A stretch of 64,000 nucleotides of DNA from Chrysophaeum taylorii (Eukaryota > Sar > Pelagophyceae > Pelagomonadales > Pelagomonadaceae), in contig JAQMWT010000239.1 in the NCBI GenBank assembly GCA_029834535.1, positions 17,095-81,094 of the forward strand, read 5' to 3'. The translations under genes were made by a program, and so were the position numbers. Below the pieces are notes generated by a model that was not told where the DNA came from, did no database searches, and was given only the letters and a program-made list of their open reading frames with translations. The first letter of the stretch is position 1; the number at the start of each line of letters is the position of its first letter. Positions 36,148 through 46,604 of the stretch are shown here, in pieces.

Positions 36148-37358
36148 ATGCTGTTGTGGTTGTTGGGTTGCGCGCTCGCACGGCATTCGCCGGTATCCTC
36201 CGAGACGCGATTGCGGGAGACCGTGCCGGGGGCGTTCTGCGTGCGGCTGTGCGGCGAAGGCCACCGGAAGACGGTCTCGAAGTACATCGCGTGGCGCAGC
36301 GGGAAAAAACGAAGTTTCTCGGCAGTGGTGACGCGGCACGTCCGGCGGCTCAAGACGCTGCCCGCGCTCTACGTCCACAATGCCTCGGACGCCGCCGTCG
36401 AGGAGCTGCGGGGCCATTCGAGCGTGTGCGGCGTGGCGAGCGTCGCGAGGGTTCGAGCCGCGCGCGGCAAGGCCGACTACCTCGCGCCGGCGGGGGCGTG
36501 GTGGCACCTCGACCGGATCAACCAAATCGGGTTGCCGCTCGACGGCACACTCCCCGGGGCGGGGGGTGCTGGACGAAATATTTTTCTGGTCGACACGGGC
36601 CTCGACACGACTCACCGTGAATTCGCGGGCGACGACGAGAGGGTCGTGGCCAACGCGGCTTCTTTCGTCGAAGGCGACGAGTTTGTGGCCGAGTGGGGCA
36701 CCTTTGATGCGGTGGCCAACAACGACGTCGACGGCCACGGCACGTTCGCGTCGAGCATGGCTGGTGGCGCGACGGTCGGCGTCGCTCCGCTCGCGAACCT
36801 TTATATGGTCCGGGCGCTCGACGACGACGGCTACGGGTCGGTCGAGTGGGTCGTCTCGGCTTTGGATTACATATACAGCGTAGTCGAAGACCATGGCATG
36901 GAGAGGACGACGATTGCCTCGTTGTCGTTGGGGGGCTGGTGCGGTTCCGGAAACGTCACGTACTGTCGCTCGGAAGAACCGTTGGCACTCGCCGTCTCGG
37001 CGCTCGCCGAGATTGGCGTCCCCGTCGTCGTCGCCGCGGGGAACGACGACGACGATGCCTGCTTCTACACCCCCGCCGCGGCGCGAGATGCAATCACCGT
37101 CGGCGCCTCGGACTACACGGACGTCGTTGCCGAGTGGTCGAATTACGGCGCCTGCGTCGACCTCGTCGCACCCGGCAAGGACGTCGCCGGCGCGCTCGCT
37201 TCGCGCCCTCGCGACGACGAGGACGATGACTCGCATTATTACTACTACTACGCCGCGGGCGACTACGTCGACGACGACCTCGAGCAGTTGGTGGTGATGA
37301 GCGGGACCTCCTTCAGCGCGCCGCTCGTGGCAGGAACGATCGCGCTCTACGCGGAAGC

Positions 37359-37389
<31 letters not shown>

Positions 37390-40300
37390 ATCACGACTTT
37401 TTGGGGTGCGCGCAGCCTCTTGAGCGCGACGACGCGCGACGTCCTCTTCTCTGACCCGAGGCGGTGTTGGACAAATTTCCGCTTCCTTCGAACCCCGGAG
37501 AGGGGGGTGGGGGGTAACAATGACAACTCTGTCGACGACGACGCGCCGTGCGAGCTCCCCGCGGATCGGGACTACTTTTACTACGATTACGATAACAACT
37601 CGTCGTGCGTGGAGAAATCGTCGTCATCACCTTGCGATGAAAACGGCACGGAGTTCGATTTTATCATGCGCGATACCTACGGCGATGGCTGGAATGGGGC
37701 GTGCTTTACCATCGAAAATCCCAACTGCGCCGAGTGCGAAACCTACGGCGGCACGCTAAGGGACGGCGCGCTCGAGGTACGGTCCGCGTGCGTTTGGTGC
37801 TCCCGAGGCGGCTACGAAATTACCCTCACAGCCGGCTCGTGGCCCACAGAGATCGAGTGGCAGCTCGGAAACCTCACCGGGGGCGCCCCCACGCGACGCG
37901 AATTCACGTGCGACGCGCTTCGGATTCCTCTCGAACACGTAGTCGACGACGACGCGTTTTATTATTATTCTCCGCCGCGGGACGATTATTCGTCTTCGGA
38001 AGAAGCGTGCGACAGCCAGACCGTCGTCGACTCGTGCGAGGCGGGCTTGACGCTCTTTACGCTCGAGCTCTTCGACTCGTACGGCGACGGGTGGAACGGT
38101 GCGTGTTTCCGCGTCGAGAGCTCGGACTGCGCCGACTGCCCGACCTTCGCGGGTACTTTCGACGACGGTTCGTACATTACGTACGACGTGTGTCTCGAGT
38201 GCGGCGCCAACTACACCATCACAGCGGGCGGGGGAAATTGGGATCAGGAAATAAGCTGGAAGTTCGGCAATCTCACCGGCGGGAGGACGACGGCGACGGC
38301 CTTTACGTGCGCCGACCTCGTCGCGCCGCCGCCGCCGCCGTTCCCCGACAACGACAACGACAACGACAACGCGTGGGGGGGCATCGACGACGGTTTATGG
38401 GTCTTCGACGACGACGGCGGCGGCGGCGGCGGCGGCGGGGCATCAACCTCGTGTGGGTCGGATGGGCTTGAAACGAATCTCTCTTGTGCTGCTGCTGCTG
38501 CCAACGAGACATCATTTTACTCGCTACAGCTCGTCGATACCTACGGCGACGGCTGGAACGGCGCGTGCTGGTCGATCGAGTGCAGCGAAGGGTGCGCGTC
38601 GTACTCTGGCACTCTCGAAACGGGTTCGTGGGGCTTTCGCCAGCTCTGCCTCGACTGCGACGCCAACTACACCATCAGCGTGGGCGGCGGGTATTGGGAC
38701 GAGGAGATTCGCTGGAGGCTCGGCAATCTCACGGGCGGTGGCGGGACCGTCGCTTTTTCGTGCGCGGCGCTCGACGCGCCGCTCGGAAATGACGCCTGGT
38801 CGGGGGGGGATGCGGCGGCGGCGGCGGCGTCGTGTGGGTCCAACAACCTAGACACCGCCCCCAACGTGTCGTGTAGCACCAACGAGACATCATTTTACTC
38901 GCTGCAGCTCGTCGATACCTACGGCGACGGCTGGAACGGAGCGTGCTGGACGATCGAGTGTCGCGAAGGGTGCGCGTCGTACTCTGGCACTCTCGAAGAC
39001 GGCCACGTCGCCACGCGCTACGTGTGCCTCCGGTGTGACAAAAACTACACCATCACCGCCGGCGGCGGGTTTTGGGATGAAGAGATTCGCTGGAAACTCG
39101 GGAATCTCACGGGCGGCGCGACGATAGGGGGAGTTGCGGCGACGTGCGAGCGCCTCGAGGAACCGCCACTTCATGATGACGACATTCATTTTGGCGGCGG
39201 CGACGACGACGACGACGCGTGGTACGACGACGACGACGGGTACCCAAGCAACGACGACGACGATTGGTGGGCTTGGTACTTTGACGAGACGAAACTGCCG
39301 CGACAGTGGGCGAGGCTCGAGACTACGACGGAGACGTGCGTCGGGTTTGACGTCGATGCCAACAAGGAACATTTTTTCGACAAATTTGCGTTTGTCGCGA
39401 CGAACGGGACGTACGTTGCCTTCGACGTCGTGGACGGAGACGTCGCGCCCGGGTTTGTGCTGTGCGACGACGGGCTCGGCGAACACTGCGACGCGTACGA
39501 ACGCGAGACGACGGACAGCTCGGGCGGCGTGCTACGCGTCGAGGGCGAGGACTTTCACGCGCGCAGGATGTCGATCTCGGCGCGCGTGTGCACGCAGGTC
39601 CCCACGACCTACACGCTCTTTGCCGTGCACTCGCTCAACGCAACGACGTCCTTTGTCCAAGACACGACGCTTACGATGTCGAGCAACGCGACGGTGGTGG
39701 ACTATTTCGTGGCGACGACGGCCGCGACCATCCAGGTTGCTGGCGAGTGCGCGTTGGCCGCCGGCGCACACCCGTGGACGCAGAGTGTGCGGCTGAACGC
39801 CTCGTTTGATCCCCCCGCGGCGCGGACGATCTTTGTCGCCGCAGGCGAGTACTTTTCGCTCGCCGCCGCAGCGTCGGCATACGCGGACGTCGATTCCATC
39901 CGCTGCACGGTGCTGCTCGCACCAGCATCTTTGAAGCCGACGGCGGTCCCGACGACGACGACGACCACCACCACCAAGTCGGAGGCTCGCTTGAGGGCAT
40001 TTTTTACGCTGAGCGGCATCGAGGTCGAGAGGGCGAGGGGGCACGCGGACGTCCTCGCGACGGCCGTCGGTTCGCTCGTCGGCGTCGACGAGACCCAAGT
40101 CGTTGAAATCGCGGTCGTCGCCGCCCAGGATGAAGAAGCTCGTAGGGATCGTCGCCTACTACAAGATGTGGTGGTGGTGGTGGTCGCCTACACCATCGAG
40201 ACCTTGTTTGAAGCCGTCCTCGAGCTGACTTCAAAAATCACTGGACTCGCGCCAAACGAAGTTGACGCCGAAATCGTTCTGGCCGCGGCGCAGCACAACG

Positions 40301-40707
40301 CGACCGACGTGTTTGGGTTGGTCTTGACGGTGTCTGTCGCGGACCACGTCGACATCACCTACGAAGGTGACGGCAGCATGAATCCTCCTCCTCTTCTTCT
40401 TCTGAATAGTAGTACGGAGGCGCCGGCCGAGGCCAAGAAGAAGAAGAAGAAGAAGGATATAAATACGGTGATGATGTCGGCCTCCGCCGTGATCATCATC
40501 CTCGTTGGAGTTGGAGTCCTCCTCCTGGTTGTTTTGACTTCAGGGTTTTTCGCGGTCAGAGCCCGTCGCCGTCGCCTCTTGTCGTTGGCTTCGACGTCTC
40601 CGATCGGAGGCGGTCCGAACCGCGCCGACCTCGAGGTCCAGATGATGATGACCACGCAAAATTTATCATCATCATCATCAGAAGAAGAAGAGTCGCGTCC
40701 AAAATAG
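36148..40707 (+). CDS. Cell-surface subtilisin-like serine protease with four YGDGWNG modules
   Basis: ATG 36148 gives a signal peptide (MLLWLLGCALARHSPVSS); earlier codons are not an ATG start. The 1519-residue protein has a propeptide (~20-110) and an S8 protease domain with Asp149 (FLVDTGLDTTH), His197 (DVDGHGTFASSMAGG), oxyanion Asn299 (VVVAAGNDDDD) and Ser388 (VMSGTSFSAPLVAG), so the active site is complete. Four modules of ~130 residues follow, each holding YGDGWNGAC near residues 511, 645, 799 and 925, with paired Cys and 'N(Y/F)TI..GG.W..EI.W..GNLTGG'. Asp-rich linkers, a Ser/Thr-rich region and one membrane helix near the C-terminus (VIIILVGVGVLLLVVLT) with a short cytoplasmic tail complete it. 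Its substrate is unknown. An in-frame GAT microsatellite encodes an Asp run near 37,360. Confidence 0.9.
37360..37389. repeat. GAT microsatellite inside the protease gene
   Basis: About ten GAT units encode an Asp run just after the catalytic Ser region; several shorter Asp and Gly runs (for example at 38,415-38,440) occur in the linkers. Confidence 0.9.
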
Positions 40708-40736
40708 GAGTAGTAGCACTACTACTACTACTACTA

Positions 40737-43700
40737 CTAAACGACAGTGTCGTCGTCTCGTTCGACGTCGAGGAGGGAGGGCGCGAGTTGGAGGGATGCT
40801 ATGAAGGTGTGGAGTGGTATGATGTTGTCGCGACCAAAAACCACGGGCTCCACCTCTTCACCGGTGGTGGTGGTGGTGCTTTTGTTGGGGGGTCGGTCGA
40901 CTTGGACAAAGAGGGATCGGCGGTGTTCGCCGACGACGTAGGTTTGGTAAAAAGCAGCGAGGTCGCCGACATTGAGGTCCCGGAGGGCTTTGGCGTCTTT
41001 CTCGCGACGGTCCCAGTCCAGCGTGCCGGCGACAATCTCGTCCCAGTAGCGCGAGGTGAGCGCTCCCAAAGACGTGGGTTTTTGAAGGAGGTTCTCGAGG
41101 AGGCCTTCCCTCACCTGGTCAAAGTTCTCGTCGTCGAGCTTCTCCAGAGCCTCTCGAAGTTCAATTCTGACGAAATCGTTTATCGCGTTAGTTATTTTTT
41201 GCGTCGAGGCTTTGTCTGACTGGACGAGAAAAACGAGACTCGCCTGACCTTCGCGGACACGCGAGGTGCCCTGAACCACATACCCGAGCTGCTGGCGCGC
41301 GCGGAGGGACTCGTAGAATCGAGGTTCGACGACCGCCGCCAGCAGCCACGTCAGCGCGAGCGCGCGACGACCGCCGCCGGTTTGAAAGCTCGCTGCCACC
41401 GCGACGTTCGTCTCGTCCTTGTTTGGCGACCGCAACCTCACGACCGTATCCGCATTCTGCGGCGCGAGCCGAAGCCGCGGCGGCGGAACAGCATTTATTT
41501 GTGGAGAAGAGGAGAAGCCAGCGACGTCTCGAGACAGGCGGTCGACCGTTTCTGGGTCGAGGTTCCCCGACAAGAGCGTCTCGGGGGCCGGCCACCCCAC
41601 CCCCCAACCCCTCACGTCCTCGAGGGTGACACCTCGGAGAGCCTCGAGCTGGTCCTTGGCAGAAAACTTGAATGGTTCGAGAATCAAGGCGAGCGTCGCG
41701 AGAGATCGACTCGCCGGCGAGGCCGCGTCGACGTCGCGCTCGAGGCTGCGCTCGAGGGCGTCCCGGACGCGGTTCCACGAGGCGGCCTCCACGGATATCC
41801 CTTCTAAAGCGCGCTCCACAAAGGTCGTGAGTTTTTCGTCGTAGCCAGCGAACTGGAGCGTCATGCCGCGGCCCGTCATCGAGACGTCTGCGCCGTATCC
41901 CGCGAGCGACGCGTCGTACGATCTCAGCCCGTCGTCCTCCTTGAGGGCGTCCAGAACCATTCCGCGCCAGAGCTTTGCGGTGACGGCTTCCGAAGCCGAG
42001 GCGGGGCCTTGGCGCCGGAAGAGCGCGAGCGCGGCGGCTCGCGGAACGCCCCTCGACTCGGTCGAGACCCAACAACAACAACAATTACCGACGAAAACCT
42101 TCCGAGGGCCGCCGAGGTTCGTCCGCCGCGACCACCTCCTCCTCGAGGGCCGGATGTCGGGGGAGGGAACGTAGGGATTTGGCCTCGGGAACGCAAACGC
42201 CGAAGCAGCATTGCCTCCTCGGGGCGAGTAGTCGACAACCCGAGCGAACCTCGTCCCGTATATCGGCTCTCTTTCGGAGGAGGAGGAGGAGGAAGCGCCG
42301 ACCAAACCGACGACCGTCACCAACGGCTTCGCGGCAGCGAGGCGGCGCGAGAAGGCGGACGCGATGGCCTGGAGATCCTTTCCCGAATAAGAAGGCACGA
42401 CCCCCAGGCTCAAAAGCTCCGAGGGATTCGGGTCGAGTCGCAGCCTCGAGACCAGGGCGTTAGCTAGCGCCGAAGCGGGGAGCGGTTCGGTCCACTTAAA
42501 CCCGAGAACGGCCGCGACCCTCGGCTCCTCGACCGCGTGGAGAGGCCACTCGGCAGTCGCCGCCAAAGAATCCACAAAACCCACGCAGGTGTCGGCGACG
42601 CTACGCCACGCGTCGAGGCCGCGCTCTGTCAGATCTACGTTGATCTCGAATTCTCGGTACTCGGCGACCTCGTCGCCTAAACCCGCGGACAGCGCGGTCG
42701 CGAGGTCCCGGCGCCGGAGATCCGCCAGAAGGCTCTGGGGTCCCTCGTGACCCAAGACGTGCGCAGCCAACGCCTCGGCCCACATCCTGGTTGCCTCGAG
42801 TCTCGAGGCACAAGGAACCGGCCAAGCCAACTTGAGCAGCCGCTGGGAGCTCAGCGACTCGACGAGAATGGGCGTCGTCCGAAACTCGCCGCGCACGAGG
42901 AGGCGGCGGCCTTCGTCGCTACTACGCGCCGGCAAGACGTCTTTGAGCGCCGACAAAGCGACAGCCTTCTGGAGCTGGTCTAGAGATTCGCGGCCGACGA
43001 TCACGCACTTCATATCCGAGGCTCGGTAGTAAGTCTCGTAGAAGTTTTTGAGCGCGTCCAAGAGGTCGGGTCTATCGAGGGTATCGCGGTTCCCCGTCGC
43101 AAAGTGCGAGAAGGGCGCTACCTCCCTCACCGAGCTCTCGACCTGCGCGACGCGGAACCCGTCGCTTCGGAGGTTCTTGCTGTGTTCGGCGTCTATAGCC
43201 CCGATCTCTCTACGAACCACCGTCGGATCCAAGAGCGGCGACGAAAAGAAAGGGGTCCACCGCTCGAGGGCTTCCGGGAGGGCGGGGCTCGGAGCGTCGA
43301 AGAAGTACCGCGTCGCCTCGTCTTCGGTAAACGCGTTGGAACTTCCGCCGGCGCCCGATATAAAGTTTTCCCAGTCGTCGTCGCGAGGATACGGTTTCGT
43401 ACCCAAAAAGAGCGAATGCTCCGTGAGGTGCGCGACGCCAGGAAACGGGTCCCGCAGCGATCCGACGCCCACTTCGAGGGCGCACGCGCACGATTCGACC
43501 TCGGGATCGCTCGCGAGCAGGCACAAGAGTCCGTTTTGCAGTTCTACGAGCCGGTACGTCCGCGTGTCGAGGGCGCTCTTCTTGAACTCCCTGTCCCAGG
43601 CGACCACTCGAGCTCTTGCTTGCTGGGGCACCCCACCGACTGCTGTTGTTGTTATGGGAGCCGCCAAAAACCCCCGGCGGTTGATCTCCAGGCCGTGAGT

Positions 43701-43742
43701 GACGGCGGCGCCCAGAAAGTGCAACAACATCATCATCATCAT
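40737..43742 (-). CDS. M16 (insulysin/pitrilysin-type) zinc metallopeptidase
   Basis: The first in-frame ATG is at 43742, followed by four more Met codons. The 1001-residue length suits insulysin/pitrilysin-type enzymes. The inverted zinc motif is His105-Leu-Thr-Glu108-His109 (AHLTEHSLFLGTK). The third ligand is Glu186 in AIDAEHSKN, 77 residues after His109 as in insulysin. GFRVAQVESSVREVAPFSHF and the C-terminal half-repeat LGYVVQGTSRVREGQASLVF fit the clamshell fold. The enzyme degrades short peptides. The N-terminus has a hydrophobic stretch and a twin-arginine segment (INRRGFLAAPITTTAVGG), suggesting plastid import and possibly Tat transfer to the thylakoid lumen; that is inference. Convergent with the protease gene, 29 bp between stops. 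Confidence 0.87.
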   Translation of the reverse strand: MMMMMLLHFLGAAVTHGLEINRRGFLAAPITTTAVGGVPQQARARVVAWDREFKKSALDTRTYRLVELQNGLLCLLASDPEVESCACALEVGVGSLRDPFPGVAHLTEHSLFLGTKPYPRDDDWENFISGAGGSSNAFTEDEATRYFFDAPSPALPEALERWTPFFSSPLLDPTVVRREIGAIDAEHSKNLRSDGFRVAQVESSVREVAPFSHFATGNRDTLDRPDLLDALKNFYETYYRASDMKCVIVGRESLDQLQKAVALSALKDVLPARSSDEGRRLLVRGEFRTTPILVESLSSQRLLKLAWPVPCASRLEATRMWAEALAAHVLGHEGPQSLLADLRRRDLATALSAGLGDEVAEYREFEINVDLTERGLDAWRSVADTCVGFVDSLAATAEWPLHAVEEPRVAAVLGFKWTEPLPASALANALVSRLRLDPNPSELLSLGVVPSYSGKDLQAIASAFSRRLAAAKPLVTVVGLVGASSSSSSEREPIYGTRFARVVDYSPRGGNAASAFAFPRPNPYVPSPDIRPSRRRWSRRTNLGGPRKVFVGNCCCCWVSTESRGVPRAAALALFRRQGPASASEAVTAKLWRGMVLDALKEDDGLRSYDASLAGYGADVSMTGRGMTLQFAGYDEKLTTFVERALEGISVEAASWNRVRDALERSLERDVDAASPASRSLATLALILEPFKFSAKDQLEALRGVTLEDVRGWGVGWPAPETLLSGNLDPETVDRLSRDVAGFSSSPQINAVPPPRLRLAPQNADTVVRLRSPNKDETNVAVAASFQTGGGRRALALTWLLAAVVEPRFYESLRARQQLGYVVQGTSRVREGQASLVFLVQSDKASTQKITNAINDFVRIELREALEKLDDENFDQVREGLLENLLQKPTSLGALTSRYWDEIVAGTLDWDRREKDAKALRDLNVGDLAAFYQTYVVGEHRRSLFVQVDRPPNKSTTTTTGEEVEPVVFGRDNIIPLHTFIASLQLAPSLLDVERDDDTVV

Positions 43743-44545
43743 CTCGTTGGAATTTTCGGCGAGGGTAAGGGAGTATAGTAGTATGTCCCTCCTCCTCCTC
43801 AAGACGACGCGCAAAATGGTTGCCGACGAGAGCGATGGGTTGACGCCAATCGCGGGTTTGTTTTTTTTTTTTGTTTTCGGCGATAGAAGTTGCCGACGAC
43901 GACGACGCGGCCGGATCGACCCTTGCAGAATGATTGGCTCTATTCATCATTGCCGCTGTGGCTCGCTTGTCGACGATCATTGGCCGGGTCGGGCAGACTT
44001 AATATGATCGTTTCGGGGGAGGGGTTCGAAATTTGTTGAAAAGTCGGGGACGACCGGAAGAAACGGAACGCGCGGTGGGGCGGGACACAATGCCGAGAGG
44101 ACTGAGAATGGAAACGCTCGAGTCGTGCGCGTCGGGGGTTGTTGCCGCTGGGTGTCGCCCTAGGATACCACGCCCGGACAGCCGCAGGCCGGCGACGAGG
44201 AAATTGCCACAACGACCTCTATATCTTCCCGCGTGTTGAGTGCGTCGAAAGTGTTGTTGTGCCCGAGGCGATCGAGCGGGCCCGCGCGAGCAGGAAGAAG
44301 AAGAGCGGCATGCGAGGGGAGGCTGACCGGGTAATAAACGCATAGCCACAATATCGGCGGCGGCACCTAGCGTCGACGGGCAACAAAAACAAGGGGTCAG
44401 CCATCATTAATATTCTGGCTCCCAACCAACCTCCGCCGAGCTCAAGACCCCCCTCACGAATAGAATACTCGGCGATGAGTTCGAAACGAGGAGAGTTATG
44501 ATGATTGATCACGATGGGGAGGTCTCTCTCTCTCGGCTCTCGGCT
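43743..44545. other. Intergenic region between M16 peptidase and VAMP7 genes
   Basis: Only short mutually overlapping frames. One minus frame (44,160-44,360) is weakly protein-like but lacks an ATG. It probably holds the M16 promoter and the VAMP7 3' region. Confidence 0.4.
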
Positions 44546-45205
44546 CTAGGCGCAGTTCGAGAAGGTGATGCCGCAGGCCATGACGGAAATGAAGAAGGCG
44601 ACGAGGGCGAGGATAAAAAAAACGAAGAGGTAGACCTTGAGTCGCTTCCAGTAAAAATTCACCTTGAGGTTGGTCGCCGTCCTCTGAAATCTGATCGCAC
44701 TCTCGGTAAGCTGGTCGGTCTTATCGACCAGAAGCTCGATTTTCTCGCCGCGCTCGAGGATATTTTCGATCGCCACGACGAGTTCATCCTTGGTGTTATC
44801 AATTTTTGCCTTGACCTGGCCGAAGATGTCGGCCTCGTCGTTGTTCGCAAAGAACTCGACTTTCTGCCTCAAAACTGGCGAAAACTGTTCGTCGTAGGAG
44901 AAGGCGATCGCCTCCAAGGGTTCGTCGACTCCATAACGTTCGCGGAAGGTTGCGGCCACCTCGTCGAGGAAGCACATGGGGAGCCGCGTTCGCGCGGCCT
45001 CGTCGGTCATGCACAAGTAGATAATTCCGTCCATCACTTTGTAGTGGAAGACATAGTCGTCATATCTGATCTGCGCGATGCCGTCCTTGTTGTCCTCGAT
45101 CTTCCGGAGGATCAACCGCGACACGGTCTCAAAATTGCCCCGGTGCCGAGTGAACTCGGCCAGGACAGTCGTCCCCCTCGAGACGAGGCAGAAGATGACT
45201 TCCAT
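44546..45205 (-). CDS. VAMP7: VAMP7-type longin R-SNARE
   Basis: The true start is ATG 45205 (MEVIFCLVSRGTTVLAEFTR), giving 219 residues; the frame is open further upstream, but that part overlaps the divergent gene and reads as shadow. Residues 1-120 are a longin domain (YKVMDGIIYLCMTDEAARTR, FLDEVAATFRERYG). Residues 125-185 are the R-SNARE helix with the zero-layer Arg in ENILERGEKIELLVDKTDQL. The C-terminal anchor is VYLFVFFILALVAFFISVMA. The protein mediates fusion of late endosome/lysosome/vacuole or secretory vesicles by pairing with Q-SNAREs. Start codons of this gene and the PqiA-like gene lie 24 bp apart. Confidence 0.93.
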   Translation of the reverse strand: MEVIFCLVSRGTTVLAEFTRHRGNFETVSRLILRKIEDNKDGIAQIRYDDYVFHYKVMDGIIYLCMTDEAARTRLPMCFLDEVAATFRERYGVDEPLEAIAFSYDEQFSPVLRQKVEFFANNDEADIFGQVKAKIDNTKDELVVAIENILERGEKIELLVDKTDQLTESAIRFQRTATNLKVNFYWKRLKVYLFVFFILALVAFFISVMACGITFSNCA

Positions 45206-45229
45206 TGTTCCGTTGAACGAGCTGAGCCA

Positions 45230-46600
45230 ATGAGGATCAGGAAGTCCTTGGGAGTGTCGTACTCCTTTGCCGTCGGCGTGCTCCTCGTGGTGTCGGGGAT
45301 CGCCTGGGGGAACTTGTCGACGGGGACCTGGGTGCGGCTCACCTTTGGGAAGGAGGACGACCCGATCTTCGTGGGAAACATCTTCACTTTGGGCACCTTC
45401 AGTACTCTCCACGATTTTTGGGTTTCGGGTGCCAAGTCGACGGCCCTCGTCACCGGGGTTACCACCGGCGGGCTTCCGTATTTGGTTGCGTTTGGGCTCG
45501 GGGTCGCATGGTTCTGCCCGTTGCGCGACGTCGAACGGCGGTTCCTCTCGGCCGGGTTGATGCAGGCGGTCCGCCTCGAGCACATGCTCACTTACGCGGC
45601 GATTTTGCTGTGCGTGGCGCTCAAGTCTGACGTTCCGGTCGGACCCACCGACCTCAAGATTCGGACGATCTTTGGCTGGGGCACCTTCAGCTTTGAGCTC
45701 GCGAACGTAATGGCGTACGTTCTGTGCGTCGTCCTCGCTTACGAGCAGAGAATGGCCACCTTCAACCCGCCGCCACTCCTGCGTTCTTTGAAACCGCACA
45801 AACTGCTTCACGTGCTGTTGATATTGAACGTGGTGTTGACGGTGAGCTTGGCGCTGCCGTCGATCCGATTTACGACGCGCGAGCTCGCGGGCGACTACGT
45901 GACCGAGAAGCGCCGCGAGTTTTCGGTGTGGAGCACGGCCGTCGCCATCGCCGGTTCCACGCGCCGCGCCCAGGCCAAGGCCTTTTGGACCGTCTGGCTC
46001 GCAGCGATCACGGTGGTGATCCCCGTTTTGTCCACGCTTCTATTGTGTGCGCTGTTCTGGATGCCCGCGTCATATCGACCTGACCTCTTCGTCGCGGCCC
46101 TCCACGCGCACGCGACGGCTGCTGCCGACGCGTGGTTTGTGGTCCTCGCCAACTTCGCCTCGGAAGTCTCCTTGATTTCCTCCTGGATCGTCGACCAGCA
46201 AATCAAGCATATCTGCAAAGATATCAAGAGGAACACGCACTACGACGGCTGCGCGGTCGTCACCGGCTATCCCCTCGCCGGTTTCTGGGTCCTTTTGGCC
46301 TTCTGCCTCCTCAACAACTTCCTCTACTTTCTGCTGTATGCGGCCATCTACAAGGACTCCCTCTACCCGAGCATCGCGACCCGCCTCCCCCTCTTCCTCG
46401 TCGCTAACCACCCCCACTCCAAGACGCGGCCGCGAACCGAGGGCGACGACGACGACGGCGGCGACGACGCGGTCGTCTACAACGTCCTCTACGACGACGA
46501 CGACGACGAGGAGGAGCAGCAGCAGCAAAGCGAAGGTGAGGCAAGCAACAAAAACCACCACCCCGGTGCCGCCGCGGACGACGACGACCTCATGCTCTAA
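45230..46600 (+). CDS. PqiA-like multi-pass membrane protein
   Basis: Starts at ATG 45230 (MRIRKSLGVSYSFAVGVLLV), 456 residues. The longer upstream frame overlaps VAMP7 in antisense and is rejected. The protein has about eight membrane helices. IFTLGTFSTLHDFWVSGAKS with the following helix GVTTGGLPYLVAFGLGVAWF resembles the paraquat-inducible protein A fold, thought to take part in lipid transport between membranes. A second set of helices around AFWTVWLAAITVVIPVLSTL suggests an internal repeat, as in bacterial PqiA. The C-terminal tail is acidic (Asp/Glu and Gln runs) and cytosolic. Location in the cell is unknown. Its stop is 4 bp from that of the convergent fucosyltransferase gene. Confidence 0.72.
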   Translation: MRIRKSLGVSYSFAVGVLLVVSGIAWGNLSTGTWVRLTFGKEDDPIFVGNIFTLGTFSTLHDFWVSGAKSTALVTGVTTGGLPYLVAFGLGVAWFCPLRDVERRFLSAGLMQAVRLEHMLTYAAILLCVALKSDVPVGPTDLKIRTIFGWGTFSFELANVMAYVLCVVLAYEQRMATFNPPPLLRSLKPHKLLHVLLILNVVLTVSLALPSIRFTTRELAGDYVTEKRREFSVWSTAVAIAGSTRRAQAKAFWTVWLAAITVVIPVLSTLLLCALFWMPASYRPDLFVAALHAHATAAADAWFVVLANFASEVSLISSWIVDQQIKHICKDIKRNTHYDGCAVVTGYPLAGFWVLLAFCLLNNFLYFLLYAAIYKDSLYPSIATRLPLFLVANHPHSKTRPRTEGDDDDGGDDAVVYNVLYDDDDDEEEQQQQSEGEASNKNHHPGAAADDDDLML

Positions 46601-46604
46601 AATT

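Noticed and set aside
36055-37236. A 393-codon minus-strand frame opposite the subtilisin gene
   Set aside because: The plus strand encodes a protease with complete catalytic motifs; the minus frame is Arg/Val-rich shadow sequence.
44498-45229. N-terminal extension of 244 codons on the PqiA-like gene, and the matching extension of VAMP7 to 45,811
   Set aside because: Each extension is the antisense of the other gene's coding sequence and lacks any domain; true ATG codons at 45,230 and 45,205 begin the conserved parts.
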